Position numbers and translations under genes: made by a program. A model generated the notes under the pieces. That model did no database searches. It worked only from the letters and a program-made list of their open reading frames with translations, and had not been told where the DNA came from. Shown piece after piece: positions 14,541 to 25,555 of a DNA stretch of 64,000 bases. Where the stretch lies: assembly GCA_018292915.2 (NCBI GenBank), contig JACVVK020000143.1:331001-395000 (forward strand), written 5' to 3'. Positions within the stretch are counted from its first letter, which is position 1. Each line of letters opens with the position of its first letter. This DNA is from Batillaria attramentaria. Lineage: Eukaryota > Mollusca > Gastropoda > Batillariidae.

Positions 14541-16598
14541 ATTACTGGGCCAGTCATCTCACTGATCAGGTTCTGTTTGATTGTGGTCAGTTCCTCGTTA
14601 TGCCAGCCTGTATCAACAAATCAAAATGTCTGACCAGTCAACTTGACCACTACTACAGCCATCCCGCTAGTCCGGCACTGCTTGTCGTGCACCATGGTTA
14701 GTACAATGACCAGTACTACAGCCATCCCGCTAGTCACTGCTCATCATGCACCATGGTTAGTACAATGATTACTCAATAACTGTGTGACGTCAGTCTGAAA
14801 CAGTCTCTGGGTCTGGGATAGCGCGACACCATCAGCGTAATGCCGTATGATAAATAGCGATATCATTTTCCTGTTTCTGACCTTGGTCACCATGTATTCT
14901 GGAAAGTCACTTACTTAGCAATGTACCTTATCTACCTGTCATTTTAATTAGTTAGCCACTGCAGTTCACATTCCAAATAAGTCAAAAGCCGGTTTGAGTT
15001 GTAGCAAAATGTTCTGCTAGTTAAACGGCAAGGGGTGGAGGAGAGGCAGGTCTATAGTGATTGTTCCTGCTGTATAAACCACTGTCTCTCGGCACAGTAT
15101 ACAGTATGAGAAATAACAAATAACTTGCACACAGGCTGTGTGAGTCAAACACAGATAGAGAAAACATGCAGGTAAACGCCCCTACACTGCCTCGCAACAG
15201 AGGTTTGTGTCTGGGAGATTTTTTCTCCACCAACCTGATGTCTTTACACGCTGGCCTGGCTGTCATGACTAGATGCATACTTCCTACCCAGCTTCCTGCA
15301 TCAACACCTTTCTACACCCACCCACAAATGCCAGTCTAGCCCCACCCACAAATGCCAGTCTAGCCCCACCCTCAAATGCTAGTTTACCCCCACCGTCACA
15401 CGCCAGTGTACAGCCAACACACACATGCAAGTAGTGAACACACTACACGTGTGCAATGCGTACCCACCACACTATCACCCCACACACCATTCCTACAAGC
15501 AACTCCACATGGTCAGAATCACCGCCTACCACTACCAGTCAGTACCACTACCAGCACTGTAGTGTCGGCTACATGTATGTACTAGACTGTGTGCACGTCT
15601 ACACACAGCGGTCAGTGCGGAAACACCTACTGTATATATACAACCCCTGACCCCCTGACCTGACCCAGTCCGCTCAGTATGCAGCTCATCATTCGTCTAC
15701 TGACTGCTGGCAGGATCATCACTCTCACTTCCCCACTTTCTGTTTACACTGTGACAGTGTGATGTAAGATGTAGGTATGTATCAGGAATCACAGAATGTG
15801 CTAGTGCCACCAGTATCCTACACTAACGAAGCTACCGGTAAGTTCCTCATGCAATGTGTAGAACCAAACAAGACTGTAAACTATCCTGATCAACGCAGTC
15901 TCTGAAAATTACTACACTGCGTTAGTTAACAAGCTGTCATCACTGAGAGTGTAACAAAGCTGGGACACAACAAAGGTGACAATGGCTGTCTAAGGTGGCA
16001 CTCTCTTACACGCTGTTCTTACAGCAGCAATGTTCCAACACAGGAAATTCCAAACCCACATAAATTTGGGTTCCAGAATGCTAACCCTAAAAGCATTTGA
16101 TCTGAACTGAAAATGACTACAGGAAACACAGAAAAACTTTTTTTTTTTTAATTTACACCCACCCCCCCAAAGCCCCCCCCCCCCCCTTCCCAAAAAAAAC
16201 AACAAAAACAACAACTGCTTCCTGTCTCAAACAGATGCTTGAGTAGGACAAAACTGGCTGATCTGTGGCTGGAGTCAACTGAACTTGTACATGTATGTAT
16301 GTATGTATGTACTGTCGTTACTGCTTCCCAACATGCTGTTGTTCAATAAAAAGAGAGTGTCTACAAGCAGACACAGGCACAATGTACTAACCTTGACGTC
16401 AGTGGCATCACCGTACTTGACCATGTTGAATCCCCCGTTAGGGAGGTGCACCTTCAGTATGGAGCGGTCCATCAGGAACTTGTTGACACGAGGGTCGAGC
16501 TCCGACGTGGGGTCAAGGTCCTGGTCGAGGATGATGTCCGTGCACGTGCCACGCTCACCCTCATGTATAAAACGCCACAGTCGACTCCATCGTGCGAT
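6820..16598 (-). CDS. FAK: Focal adhesion kinase, FERM-domain part (eight exons, 3' incomplete)
   Basis: Eight minus-strand exons join without a frame error: 16598-16392, 10953-10778, 10508-10421, 9309-9230, 8366-8249, 7943-7803, 7409-7332 and 7033-6820 (1102 nt). All introns have GT/AG ends. Recognised from the FERM domain of the FAK/PYK2 family: KYGDATDVK, YELRVRYLP, SNFEYLEKEVGLKRFLPK, the basic patch KPKALRK (PIP2-binding site in vertebrate FAK), IGPDVGISYLTGK and ADLIDGYCRLV. FAK is a cytoplasmic tyrosine kinase at integrin adhesions, and its FERM domain holds the kinase autoinhibited and binds membrane lipid. The autophosphorylation linker, kinase and FAT domains are not in the window; the last exon ends in phase 1 at a GTGTGT donor and the gene must continue to the left. 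No initiator ATG is certain, because the first exon listed begins in phase 0 after an acceptor. Family identity is secure; the choice of FAK over PYK2 rests on invertebrates usually having one member. Confidence 0.92.
7332..7409 (-). CDS. FAK: FAK exon: FERM F3 start
   Basis: 26 codons, phase 0 at both ends, acceptor in a GT-rich tract ending gtgtag, donor TCT|GTGAGT. It encodes SGWSIDVEIVIGPDVGISYL followed by TGKASS, matching the SSWIISVELAIGPEEGISYL region of vertebrate FAK. Confidence 0.92.
7501..7820. repeat. Tandem array carrying the FAK exon donor (4 copies)
   Basis: Units of 67, 94 and 100 bp. On the minus strand each copy holds the exon's last coding bases (CAAGTGTGCTCTCGGG or a shortened form) followed by the donor GTGGGTTCTTGT. 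The real donor is at 7802-7801; extra copies fall at 7702, 7608 and 7541. The array lies across the exon border and the downstream intron. Confidence 0.9.
7803..7943 (-). CDS. FAK: FAK exon: FERM F2 with basic patch; donor tandemly copied
   Basis: 47 codons, phase 0 at both ends, acceptor tgtgcag. It encodes PKALRKLIQNNFRQYAQLTE, then FETLFTVWNFNQERFKCALG. With the preceding Lys it forms the K-P-K-A-L-R-K basic patch. The donor GGG|GTGGGT lies in a sequence that is repeated three more times in the following intron (see 7501-7820), so four equivalent donors exist. Confidence 0.92.
8095..8140 (-). mobile_element. Short LINE 3'-end relic
   Basis: Minus-strand tttccccatgagggatgaat then aaagtattctgatct, the common 3' terminus of CR1/L2-like elements. 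Only about 40 bp remain. Confidence 0.4.
8249..8366 (-). CDS. FAK: FAK exon: FERM F2 lobe
   Basis: 118 nt, completing the split Arg and ending phase 0 at AAG|GTCAGT. It encodes RRFFKDMPQVALDKKSNFEY and LEKEVGLKRFLPKNIIDSMK. This is the best-conserved segment in the window and by itself identifies FAK (vertebrate [20 protein letters not shown]). Its acceptor is preceded by a long CA/GT microsatellite (8371-8434). Confidence 0.93.
8481..9013. repeat. 77/73-bp tandem array in a FAK intron, 7 copies
   Basis: Units start cagctaacacaagggatc at 8482, 8559, 8636 and 8713 and continue to about 9009; later units lack four bases (aggt) before ctagatctg. Lies between the FAK exons at 9230 and 8366. Confidence 0.92.
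9230..9309 (-). CDS. FAK: FAK exon: start of FERM F2 lobe
   Basis: 80 nt after the acceptor atatattgcag, ending with two bases of Arg before GTAGGG. It encodes VRADYMKDLAEHVDTDVAI then RLGCIEM, matching the helical F2 start (SDYMLEIADQVDQEIALKLG) of FAK. Confidence 0.88.
10421..10508 (-). CDS. FAK: FAK exon: FERM F1/F2 boundary
   Basis: 88 nt; the first base completes the split Arg codon and the exon ends in phase 0 at CAG|GTGGGT. It encodes YELRVRYLPRSFQELYSRDK and VTFYYLYDQ, equivalent to YELRIRYLP and LNFFYQQ in vertebrate FAK. Confidence 0.9.
10778..10953 (-). CDS. FAK: FAK exon: FERM F1 lobe
   Basis: 176 nt, starting in phase 0 after ctgtggtag and ending with two bases of a split Arg codon before GTAATT. 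It encodes DIIRLVVGRLAAGERFF, then GYWLHNDLTMYQVRQKYE, aligning with the WLHVDMGVSSVREKYE stretch of vertebrate FAK. Confidence 0.9.
10954..16391. other. Large FAK intron (5.4 kb)
   Basis: No exon seen. Holds poly(C) runs (11205-11224, 12509-12524, 13810-13820, 16161-16187), GA tracts, CA tracts, a tandem of ccacccacaaatgccagtct at 15317-15400, and a two-copy repeat at 14651-14765. Confidence 0.7.
11828..12155. repeat. Paired (GA)n tracts
   Basis: Long purine runs at 11828-11932 (with a G-rich centre) and 12053-12155, in the large FAK intron. Long homopurine mirror sequence can form triplex DNA. Confidence 0.9.
16392..16598 (-). CDS. FAK: FAK exon: N-terminal segment and FERM F1 start
   Basis: 69 codons, phase 0 at both ends. 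Acceptor is gtgtgttttcag; donor is AAG|GTTAGT. It begins IARWSRLWRFIHEGERG, a segment not seen in vertebrate FAK that I can recall, then reaches KFLMDRSILKVHLPNGG and KYGDATDVK, which match the start of the FAK FERM domain. Since no ATG precedes it in the exon, at least one more 5' exon must exist; an internal Met (the MDRSILKV one) is an alternative start for a shorter isoform. Confidence 0.88.
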
Positions 16599-16611
16599 CT
16601 GAAAACACACG

Positions 16612-16911
16612 CAAACATCATACTACAGGCACGGTTTGGGCAAGTAAGTACAAGTACTCAGTCTCTCCTACTAACCACACATGTACACCTGCTGAAACGA
16701 AAGTCATGGCACAAACATCATACTACAGGCACGGTTTGGGCAAGTAAGTACAAGTACTCAGTCTCTCCTACTAACCACACATGTACACCTGCTGAAACGA
16801 AAGTCATGGCACAAACATCATACTACAGGCACGGTTTGGGCAAGTAAGTACAAGTACTCAGTCTCTCCTACTAACCATACATGTACACCTGCTGAAACGA
16901 AAGTCATGGGT
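16612..16911. repeat. 100-bp tandem repeat, 3 copies, next to a FAK acceptor
   Basis: Exact 100-bp steps at 16612, 16712 and 16812, starting caaacatcatactacaggca. On the minus strand each has actttcgtttcag, an acceptor-like string. The array starts 13 bp upstream (minus sense) of the FAK exon at 16598. Confidence 0.95.
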
Positions 16912-17629
16912 GAGATACAGGTAAGCTTCATACCGACAGCAGAAATATTTAGGTACTGTAGAGTCATTTTAGCCCAGTACCCATGAACCCAGCCTGAAGC
17001 TGGAGAATAAATTGAACAGATCACAAGAGATCATCATGATGTTCACTCTCACACATCCACAGTTCTACAACAACTCCACTGTGTGGTGAAGCCAGTAGTC
17101 AATACATCATTTACGTGTCTGTGGAGACTCGTCAACACAATACAGCAGGCCACTGCCTGGTTCCTCTAAACCCAATGTACGTGTATCACTTTCTGGTACA
17201 CACATAAACACATACATGCACAACTACCAGCTTGAATCGCTCATCACACAACTGTTCATTTTCTTCTTGTAAAAACTACAAACATACATTTTAGCAAAGT
17301 TAATATGGTAGTTTCCTAACCAAAAACTAACCTTGCAATTCTCCCATAATGTCAGACTTGCCATTTCCCACAACTAGCTGCGCTAATGTCAATACCAGCA
17401 GCACAAGTACATGTAATGTAGTTAATCACCAAATTAGTGGCAACTTTTCCAGCTGTCACCAGTGAGTGTAGCGTATTCAACTGTTACTTGAGGGAAAGGT
17501 AAGGTAGTATGTCATACCCTAGGACAGCGAATACAGGAAAACAAAACAGCCCATACAGGAAGTGCAAGTTTGGCTGTACTCTTCCTGACTAATCAATGGC
17601 AACTGAAACAGGACGGTACTACACGTATG

Positions 17630-18022
17630 ATTAATAATAATAATAATGAGTATTGTATAGGTGCTTTACCCAATTTCATGAATAGGCTCAAAGCGCCGCG
17701 AACTGAACCCAACACGCATGCTCACGTGAATCGCACGCATTCTCTCACACACTGGACATAAACACATTACAATCACGTGGTGCGAAGGGTCAGCTCAGCT
17801 ATTTAAATTTCGGAATTTAAAATTGCATTTAATTTTTCAAATTTGGTGGGCTGAACATTTCCAAAGCAGAGGGGAAGGAAGCCGGAGTACCCAGAGAGAA
17901 CCCTCGACAATTGACCCAAATGAACGGTGCCACACATGAGAAGGAAAAATTCTTTGCCCCAAGTGGGACTCGAACCCCTAACCTGGTGACAAGTCTATTA
18001 ACCTCTAGACCACCGACAACCC
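17630..18022 (-). mobile_element. tRNA-derived SINE, family 1
   Basis: Read on the minus strand from 18022: a tRNA-like head with A-box-like TGGTCTAGAGG and B-box GGTTCGAGTCCC, then a body containing GGGTACTCCGGCTTCC (a stretch shared by many metazoan SINEs), then a tail resembling LINE 3' ends (GCGCTTTGAGCC...AAAGCACC) and a (TTA)n run at 17648-17630. The tRNA part is a SINE promoter, not a working tRNA gene. Confidence 0.75.
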
Positions 18023-20910
18023 CAATAACACAATCAATATAACTATCAGTCTTCACTATGGCCGATTTTCATATTCATTCATACCAAAAACAAACGCATC
18101 ACATACCGTCTGTGTTTCATCAATCACCCGTAGGGCAAGATTACTAAGCTTGTTTTATGAATAATAACCTGCGTCACCATTTCCCAGTAAAGAAGGAAAA
18201 TGTGTCCTGTTTTTCAAACCCATGATGTAATCAGCAGAATAAAGACGCACATATATATAGACTATAGAGATCAATCAACATAAATAGCAATATGTATGTC
18301 ATCACTCATGAACCTACGAAGGTTGCTCTGCATGGCTAATATTATTGTGTTCCATTACTCAACGACGACAGAAACGGGAGAAAAGAGACTGAGTGTAGTG
18401 TATGGGAAGTAATGAAGAAGTGATTGACCCACAGGGAACTGTTGCCAACATCCTAGTGCCGACATAAGGGGGACGCCTCCCCCTCCAGCTGCCCCTCCCC
18501 CCGCCGCCTGCCACTGGTCCAAGCCCAGGTCACCGTTCTCATGCTGCTCCATGTTGAGTGGGACGTTCATGAAGACGACGTCCCCTCAGTCGCCGACACA
18601 CACATACACAGTGAGTAGAGTATCGGCCTGCACACCGTCCTCCGTCGGAACACCACCAGCACCACAACCACCTACACCACAACGCTCCCTGTCACTGTCA
18701 CCTCGTCCCTAGGTCCATGGCTTCAGGGTCACTGACCGTCTCGGACACACACACAAACACAACATCGGCGCCCACACAGCTACTCTCACTCTAGGCCAGT
18801 AGCAGCAGCAACGTCAGTCACGTCCCGAACTGTAAGTGCAACTGGTCCAACAAGTCAGTCTCTGGCTGCCTGACTCCCGTGCGTGCAGTAAGACCGCGTG
18901 TTGGCGGGGAGAGACAGAGAGAGAGAGAGAGCGCCGAGTGTGTTACTGTAGCTGGCGACACCCCAGGGCTTGACGCCGATCAATATCTCCTGTAGGCCGG
19001 GCCACGCAATCAATGGTAAGCCAGAACCGCATTAACACGCGTTGCACGTGCACGGCACTCACTCCAGCCAATCGGTGGAGGTAGCAGGGACCATGTGACG
19101 GTCACCGCTCTCACTTCAAAAAAGGTGACGCAGGAAACACTTGGACAAAGCGTCATCAGCACCGGCCCCGCCTGTCTCGTTATGTCCCCTATCGAACTTC
19201 TCTCCTTGTCCCGTCCGGCTTCTCTCTGTGAGTCCCGTCCCGTTCTCTTGCGACTCACGTTGCAGGCGTGAAGGTCTCACTTAGCCCACCTTCCGCAATA
19301 GGGCATGACACGCACGCACCTTGTCTAAATCATGACGTCGTCAGTAGCTGCCGGAGCACGCCGCCATAAGGAGAGTGAGTGAGTAGTGTTTATGGGGGGC
19401 AATAAAGACAGGCAGGCGCACGATGCACGCTCGACAAGTAAACAAAAACTCCACAATCATCAAAGACCATCCGCCATCCTGCACTGTCTCCCTCTCTCTA
19501 GTGCCCAGCGTGTTGCGTCACTCGGTGATAGCAGTATCACATGGCAGAATGGGGGGGGGGGGGGGGGGGCAGTGTGACAGCACCGTGTTGATCGTGGCCG
19601 GCTAAATACAACACACAACAGACTTGCCAGTACAGCGTGCTTCTCGCTCCAACTTCAAGCCCAACATAACACTGGCAGGAAGGCCGTTCCTCACACTGAG
19701 GACACGGTGACACGCACTGTTGCTGTTGCCGTTATAGGGGAGGGAGAGGGAGGAGGAGATGCTGGTTCACTTTCCCACACACAACACCAGTTCCACTGCC
19801 ACACGGCCTATACTATACTATCGTGCTCTCCACAGTTGGCTAGAGTGTTCCCTCCCTCTCTCATTCTCTCTCCAGCTTTCCCAACACACGGGCTGATGAA
19901 TCATGCGTGGATAAGAGACAATCTGGCGAACCGTGAGAATGTTCAGCATCTGGACCCACTGTTTCTCCTTCACCGTCTACTGTGCTGGCCGCTGTACTAA
20001 CCCCACTCCAGAACCACCAATCTCACTACATGTACATGTACCGCACTCACTGACTACACACACCATACCATAGACATAGTCACACCACCAACCACACCGG
20101 CACAAGGTCGTAGTGGGACTGAGTGGGCAGATCAGCTCTTCTGCCCTTTGTCCGACGAGGTCGAGTGTGAAAACATACAGGTTAGAATTACTCAACTGTT
20201 GCCCTTTATGAGAGACAGAGTTGCACGAAGCTGCCTGGCCATCACAGTGAAACTGAGAGCCTACACACAGTAGAGCAGTTCGTGGCCGCGTAACACTGGC
20301 ATGCACGTACAGCACGGCGGGTCACACGGACGGCAGTCCGACCCCGGTGTGCAAGAGCGCAGACGAGATGTCTGGCGAGTGCAGGGAAGGCATTGAACAT
20401 GCATCATGTGCACACTGACGTGACGTGGAGCCACAGTGGAGCAGTAAACCATCTACATCTACCTCGTGTTTCTCTGTGGGTGAACAGAAAGTGATACGAG
20501 TATGGGAGGGGAAGGGCGGGATGTAAGGGGTAGGGTCGGGGGGTGGGGGTGGGGGTGGGGGTACAGTATTTAACGGAACTGTTGCTGCAGAATCCGACAA
20601 CACTGATTGTTGCGTGAGAAAATGAGGCAGTGCTGGGAAAATGCCGGCCGGCGCGCGCTGGCTGCTAGACGTGCCACACATGGACGGAATTCCAGACTGA
20701 AAACATTCCACGTGCCACTCGCCCGCCCGCCAGCCACACACACACACACACACACACACACGTACACACGTACACACACACTGTATTGTATTTCAGACAA
20801 CGCATTGAACTGCAGGGTATCTAAACAAGACTAAGAACGGCAACTCTTTCGTTTCGTTATGTCAAATACAGCAGTTGTCTGCAGCGGGCAGTTTCTCGAA
20901 ACCCCACTCA
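18023..20910. other. GC-richer region, possible promoter of unknown gene
   Basis: CpG-richer than its surroundings between about 18450 and 19400. A minus-strand open frame from ATG 18570 (MNVPLNMEQHENGDLG) sits here but no convincing donor follows. Poly(G) at 19551-19569. Confidence 0.3.
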
Positions 20911-20925
20911 GTCGACAGAAACAAG

Positions 20926-21084
20926 GGGGGGGGGGGGGGGGTTGAACGTCCCTTTCCACCACATACGGGTGATATCAAAGACGGGGCAACGATGAAAAAG
21001 CCAGCACAAATATCTGGCCCCAGCCGGGATACGAACTCACGACCCGAGCATTACAAGTCCAACGCTCTACCATTCGGCCACCCC
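20926..21084 (-). mobile_element. tRNA-derived SINE, family 2, with target-site duplication
   Basis: Minus-strand head GGTGGCCGAATGGTAGAGCG (A box) and GAGTTCGTATCCC (B box), body ending GTGGAAAGGGACGTTCAA, and a poly(C) tail. Flanked by identical 15-bp copies of GTCGACAGAAACAAG at 20911-20925 and 21085-21099. A related copy lies at 63227. Confidence 0.85.
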
Positions 21085-21649
21085 GTCGACAGAAACAAGC
21101 CGAATATGACTAAGTATCATATGAAAAAGTCCACTGAACCACGGGGGCCCTGGGGGCCCAGGCCCCCGTTCGATTTTTGGAAGGGGGTCCGAATATCTTT
21201 GGGGCCCCCCTTGCTTTTGAGAAGAGGAGAGGGGGTCCACCAGTGAAGCCCCCCCCCCCCCCCCTGCTCTGCTGTCGCAGGACACAATCCTTGGCAGTCA
21301 ACACACACACACACACACACACAAACACCCCCCCCCCCCCCTCTTCACCCCGGCCGTATGGCTCACCCGACTTCGTAGGCCCCCCCCTTCCTCTCAGCAT
21401 CTTCCTACGCGCCTGCTGATCACATACATGCTGGCAACAATCGGTGCACGAACCCCGGACTGGGAAAACACTGGCATTCCGAGTCGCACTGAATCCACTG
21501 AACCCAATCGTGATAGTATTGCCGGGTATACCGATACTGAGTGCACGCCAGTAAACCGGGAAAGTCCCAGACAATAATACTTATCCCGACCGCACCTTTG
21601 TTATACAAGGACGAGAAAACATTGCTAAGTCTGGCAAAATTCATTAGAA

Positions 21650-22000
21650 ATAGTAAAATCGTCTAGTATGTCATGTAGATCTATATGTTTGTAACTATGT
21701 TGACATGTTTCACCTCACACACTTGCACTATTGTTTTTTTAGAAATAGTAAAATCATCTAGTATGTCATGTAGATACGTTTGTAACTATGTTGACATGTT
21801 TCACCTCACACACGTGCACTATTGTTTTTGTTTGTTCTTTTGTAACATATGCGATGTGCAGGTTGGACTGTTGTGATTTCTTCCGTCCTACATGTGTTTT
21901 TGTCATTCTGTACGTGATGAGAATCATGTATGATGCATTACTTGACATTCCTCCATACACCAAATGGGGAGAAAGGAATAAAATCTTTGAATCTTTGACA
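21650..22000. repeat. Tandem duplication and probable LINE 3' tail
   Basis: Two copies of about 95 bp starting agaaatagtaaaatc (21648 and 21740). They are followed by a 3'-UTR-like stretch ending ggaataaaatctttgaatctttga, the pattern of a LINE tail with a short repeated terminus. Confidence 0.55.
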
Positions 22001-23206
22001 ATTGGTTGGTAGGTAGCCTGACATCACTTCCTACCAAGTATGGGTGATGCCAACAGGACAGGTTGGTTTATGCACCCTCAGTACACATCATCATGCTGGG
22101 CAGGAGACAATCCATCCTCACTTCCTGTGTGTCAGCACGATCACAGTCAAATCAGTTTCCATAAACTTAAAAACTCGCTGTTGTAAACAACAATGTTGTT
22201 TTCAAAACAGTAACTGTAATTAAGAAACTGGAAACAGAAAATGAAAATGGAAATTAACCCACTTCCATAAATTTCAACAATTGCTACTTACAACAACAGT
22301 AAGTATTGTGCAGGAAGGAAACAGTGACCATAATATACATTATATTACTAACACCGGCAGGAAACAGAAAAATATAGATGATGGAAACTTCCTGATCCCA
22401 TGAGACAGACAGACGGCGTGCCCCCCCCCCCCCCCCCATGATATTTGCCGTTGTGTATTGAGAAGTGCTGACTGCGGACAACTGGAAGAAACTACCGATG
22501 CCGATGCCAAGTGAATGAACGTTGTTGAGTGTATAGTGTACAGTATATGGTGAAGTTCATTTACCTCACACAGAGCGCTACGAGACAAGTGTATGGGAAG
22601 CCAGCATATTCCACTCTGGCTGGGGGCCCGGCGCTAAAGTAACTGATGAAGCTGGAGTGGAACTGGTAGTGAAGCCACTGCCGCCCTCTGTACTCTCCCC
22701 CCCCCCCCCCCCCCCACTTACACTAATGTAAAAAACGTGCTCACAACATGATCAACACAAACACTGGAGTAGGAAACCGGTGGCCACTATACCCAATGAC
22801 GCTTCCAACATGTACGGGTCCCACTCTTTTTCCAACCCCCCCTCCCTCCCTCCCAATTCTATTATTTCACTATTCTCTTCAGTCCTGACGCTGAAGAGTT
22901 TACAAGTGTGAGAATAATCCAGGCAAATGAACGCGGAAAATGATGCTGAAGGCCTGACCCCACACATAATATACACTGTATACAAAACCGCCATGACTTT
23001 GCCAGGGAAATGACGTTTCCGCTTGGCACCATTAATCTGACACAGACCGTGCGTCACCACACGTACCCGTGTAATGTTGATGTTACTGTTGTTTCCAGTT
23101 GCACACACAGGATTATCCCCAAGGTAAAGCCGGGACAAAGCAACATTGACATTTTCCTGCCGTCCGGGCCACCAGTTCCATACACCTCAACTCGACACTC
23201 ACCTGG

Positions 23207-23366
23207 CCTGGAATTCATGAAGCGCGTTTAGCAAAGATAAACGCGTTTAGGTCTATAAAGGAGCGTTTAACAATAGTAACTTCCCATTCGTACGTGTACG
23301 CTAGTTTCGACTGAAACGTGTTTATCCTAGCAGTAGCTAAACGCGCTTCCTGAACACCAAGCCTGG
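23207..23366. mobile_element. Fold-back element
   Basis: Left arm TTCATGAAGCGCGTTTAGC at 23214-23232 pairs with GCTAAACGCGCTTCCTGAA at 23336-23354. The similarity continues inward (GATAAACGCGTTTA against its counterpart GATAAACACGTTT). About 160 bp, non-coding, likely a small MITE. Confidence 0.6.
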
Positions 23367-25425
23367 ACTATCATTCATAGTCTACATGCGGTTGTACAAT
23401 AGTAACTGAAACAAAAATCCATCATCACTCAGGAGCGCTTCTGAAAGCACACTCACTCACTCACTCTCTGTGACACAGCGAGGTGATTGCCGGGAAAGAC
23501 CCGCTCTCTCTGTGTACTGTCGGCTATTCATGAATGAGTGAATGCGCATGTGAGCGTGGCTTGGCCTGGCGTGGCCTCGCGCGAGTCATTGAAGTGTGAC
23601 TGATGCATGGTGCTGAGCGTGACGGTTGGCTACCGCTAGGATTATGAGTCATCGTGATAGTGAATCGTGAATCAAACAACAACTCACTGTCACCCAGTAC
23701 ACGTATTGCATGAAAAACCGCCACTCAATCCACAGCCAGTCTCGCTTTGACGGCAGTATGGAGTGGGCAGGCAAGGGGGGGGGGGGGAGGGTGTCCCATT
23801 TACTATAAAAAAAAAAAGGGGGGGGGGGAGACTCAAAAGAAACACCCAAGCCCCCCCCCCCCCCCAACACACACCGTCTGATTAGTACTGTATGTACACT
23901 GTACGATTTCAATGGATCAAAAACCTTTCTGGGAACCATGCAGCAAAGGCGTGTTTTGTTGGACAGAACCAATGCTACAAGCCGACTGCTGCCGCAAGCT
24001 GAGAAGCGATCCTACTAGTACAACCAGCTGCTGTACGGACCCGTCTGTGCTACCCAGTGTTCTCTAGTCCTCTATAGCTTAGCCGTAAATCTGCTCAAGG
24101 CAGCTGCTGAGAAAACTATATATATAGTAACTGATATCACACGTTATCATTTTCTCTTCTAGCAGACAACGTGCTGTCATACCATGAAAACCCCAACATT
24201 TCATGTGCAATGTTTCACAGTGCGAGCAACGGACACTGAGCCAGAAAGTGGACTCAGGAACAGTCAAAGTCAAAACACCAAAGTGCTACTGCTTCACTGT
24301 TCAGCGCTTGTCAGTCAGTGTTATCAGATGACGACACTGACGTCTGTATGGAGCATCACTATCTGGACTACACTGACAACACTCTATACTCTGACTGACC
24401 TGGCGCGAGCACCGCACCGTGTGTGTACTGACCGTAAGGCAAGCGAGTAATTGGCCGTGGGTTAATGGGTTAATTATTGACTATGGGCTTTCACGGTCAC
24501 ATCCATCACCACTTGACAACCAGTGGCCTTGACCTCCAACACCACACACGTGACCTTTGACACGCATGGTAACTGATCTGGCCTAGCCGGGAGAAATGTC
24601 TGCTGTTGCTCAGTGTTGTGCTCAGTGACTATGGCGGTAAGCAAGAGGAGCAAGTAAATATATCAACATCACATTATGACGGGAAATATAACCAAATTCA
24701 ATTTTTAAAAATCGACTGATTTCATCCTTTGTTCTAAGACAAACAGCCTGACGAAGTTCCCTGAATGTTAGAGCGGCGGCTCTCAGTGCCCGCAACAACC
24801 TGTCACCTGCATGATCCCACTCAATACTATTATGCAAAACATGTCCCGCAAAATGAACTCCCATCAAGTCACACTAACATCTACACGGACCACAGTGTGT
24901 CAGAGGGTAAGGAAACTAAGTCTTCCCGTTTCCGGCTCAGTAACCGTGCGTCCACTAAGTGACGTGAACATTTCGATTAACAATATCATACATTACATTA
25001 CCATAAAGAGAAATGATTAGATGTGTCGTAACTTGAGGAAGTGATTATGAACCGATGACTCGCCTATGACGGCGCTCAACCCTACACGTCAGTAGAGCGT
25101 CACGCTATCTGACGCTACACATTACATTACAGTTCACGCTGCAGCGCCTTGTGTCGCAACATGCACGCGCCACTTCGGTAATTGGTTGCGGCGTTTACAG
25201 ACTAGTGAAGGAGGAAGTGTAATAAATACCTGGCTCAAGCTTTCTCTACACACACACACACACTGAGACAAACAGACGGTACAGTGAGCGGTGAGACACG
25301 CCCTGTGGCGGCCCTCCCGCCAGATGCTCCCTCTCTCTCTCCGCTACAGCACTACTCCGTGTAAAAGTGTCTGATAGAGTTAGAACAACACTTCCACCAC
25401 ACAGACACTCCGTGACACGGCGCTA

Positions 25426-25555
25426 GGACTATACACTATACCTACAGTCTATAGTCTACAGACAGGCGTGTGATTACCACACGGCGCTAGGACTATACAC
25501 TATACCTACAGTCTACAGGCTATAGTCTACAGACAGGCGTGTGATTACCTGGCGG
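25426..25555. repeat. Direct duplication of about 63 bp
   Basis: Two copies of cacggcgctaggactataca continuing through agacaggcgtgtgatt. Internally also repeats ctacagtctatag. Other two-copy duplications: 1-160 (tactgtacaacgtacagtca), 6656-6729, 14651-14765 and 26182-26262. Confidence 0.85.

Noticed and set aside
18355..18570. Minus-strand frame MNVPLNMEQHENGDLG as a FAK first exon
   Set aside because: It sits in a GC-richer region and has an ATG, but no clear consensus donor in phase 0 and no family similarity; the composition (Gly run) may be chance.
20995..21084. tRNA gene (minus strand)
   Set aside because: SINE body, C-rich tail and a 15-bp target-site duplication show it is a retroposed copy.
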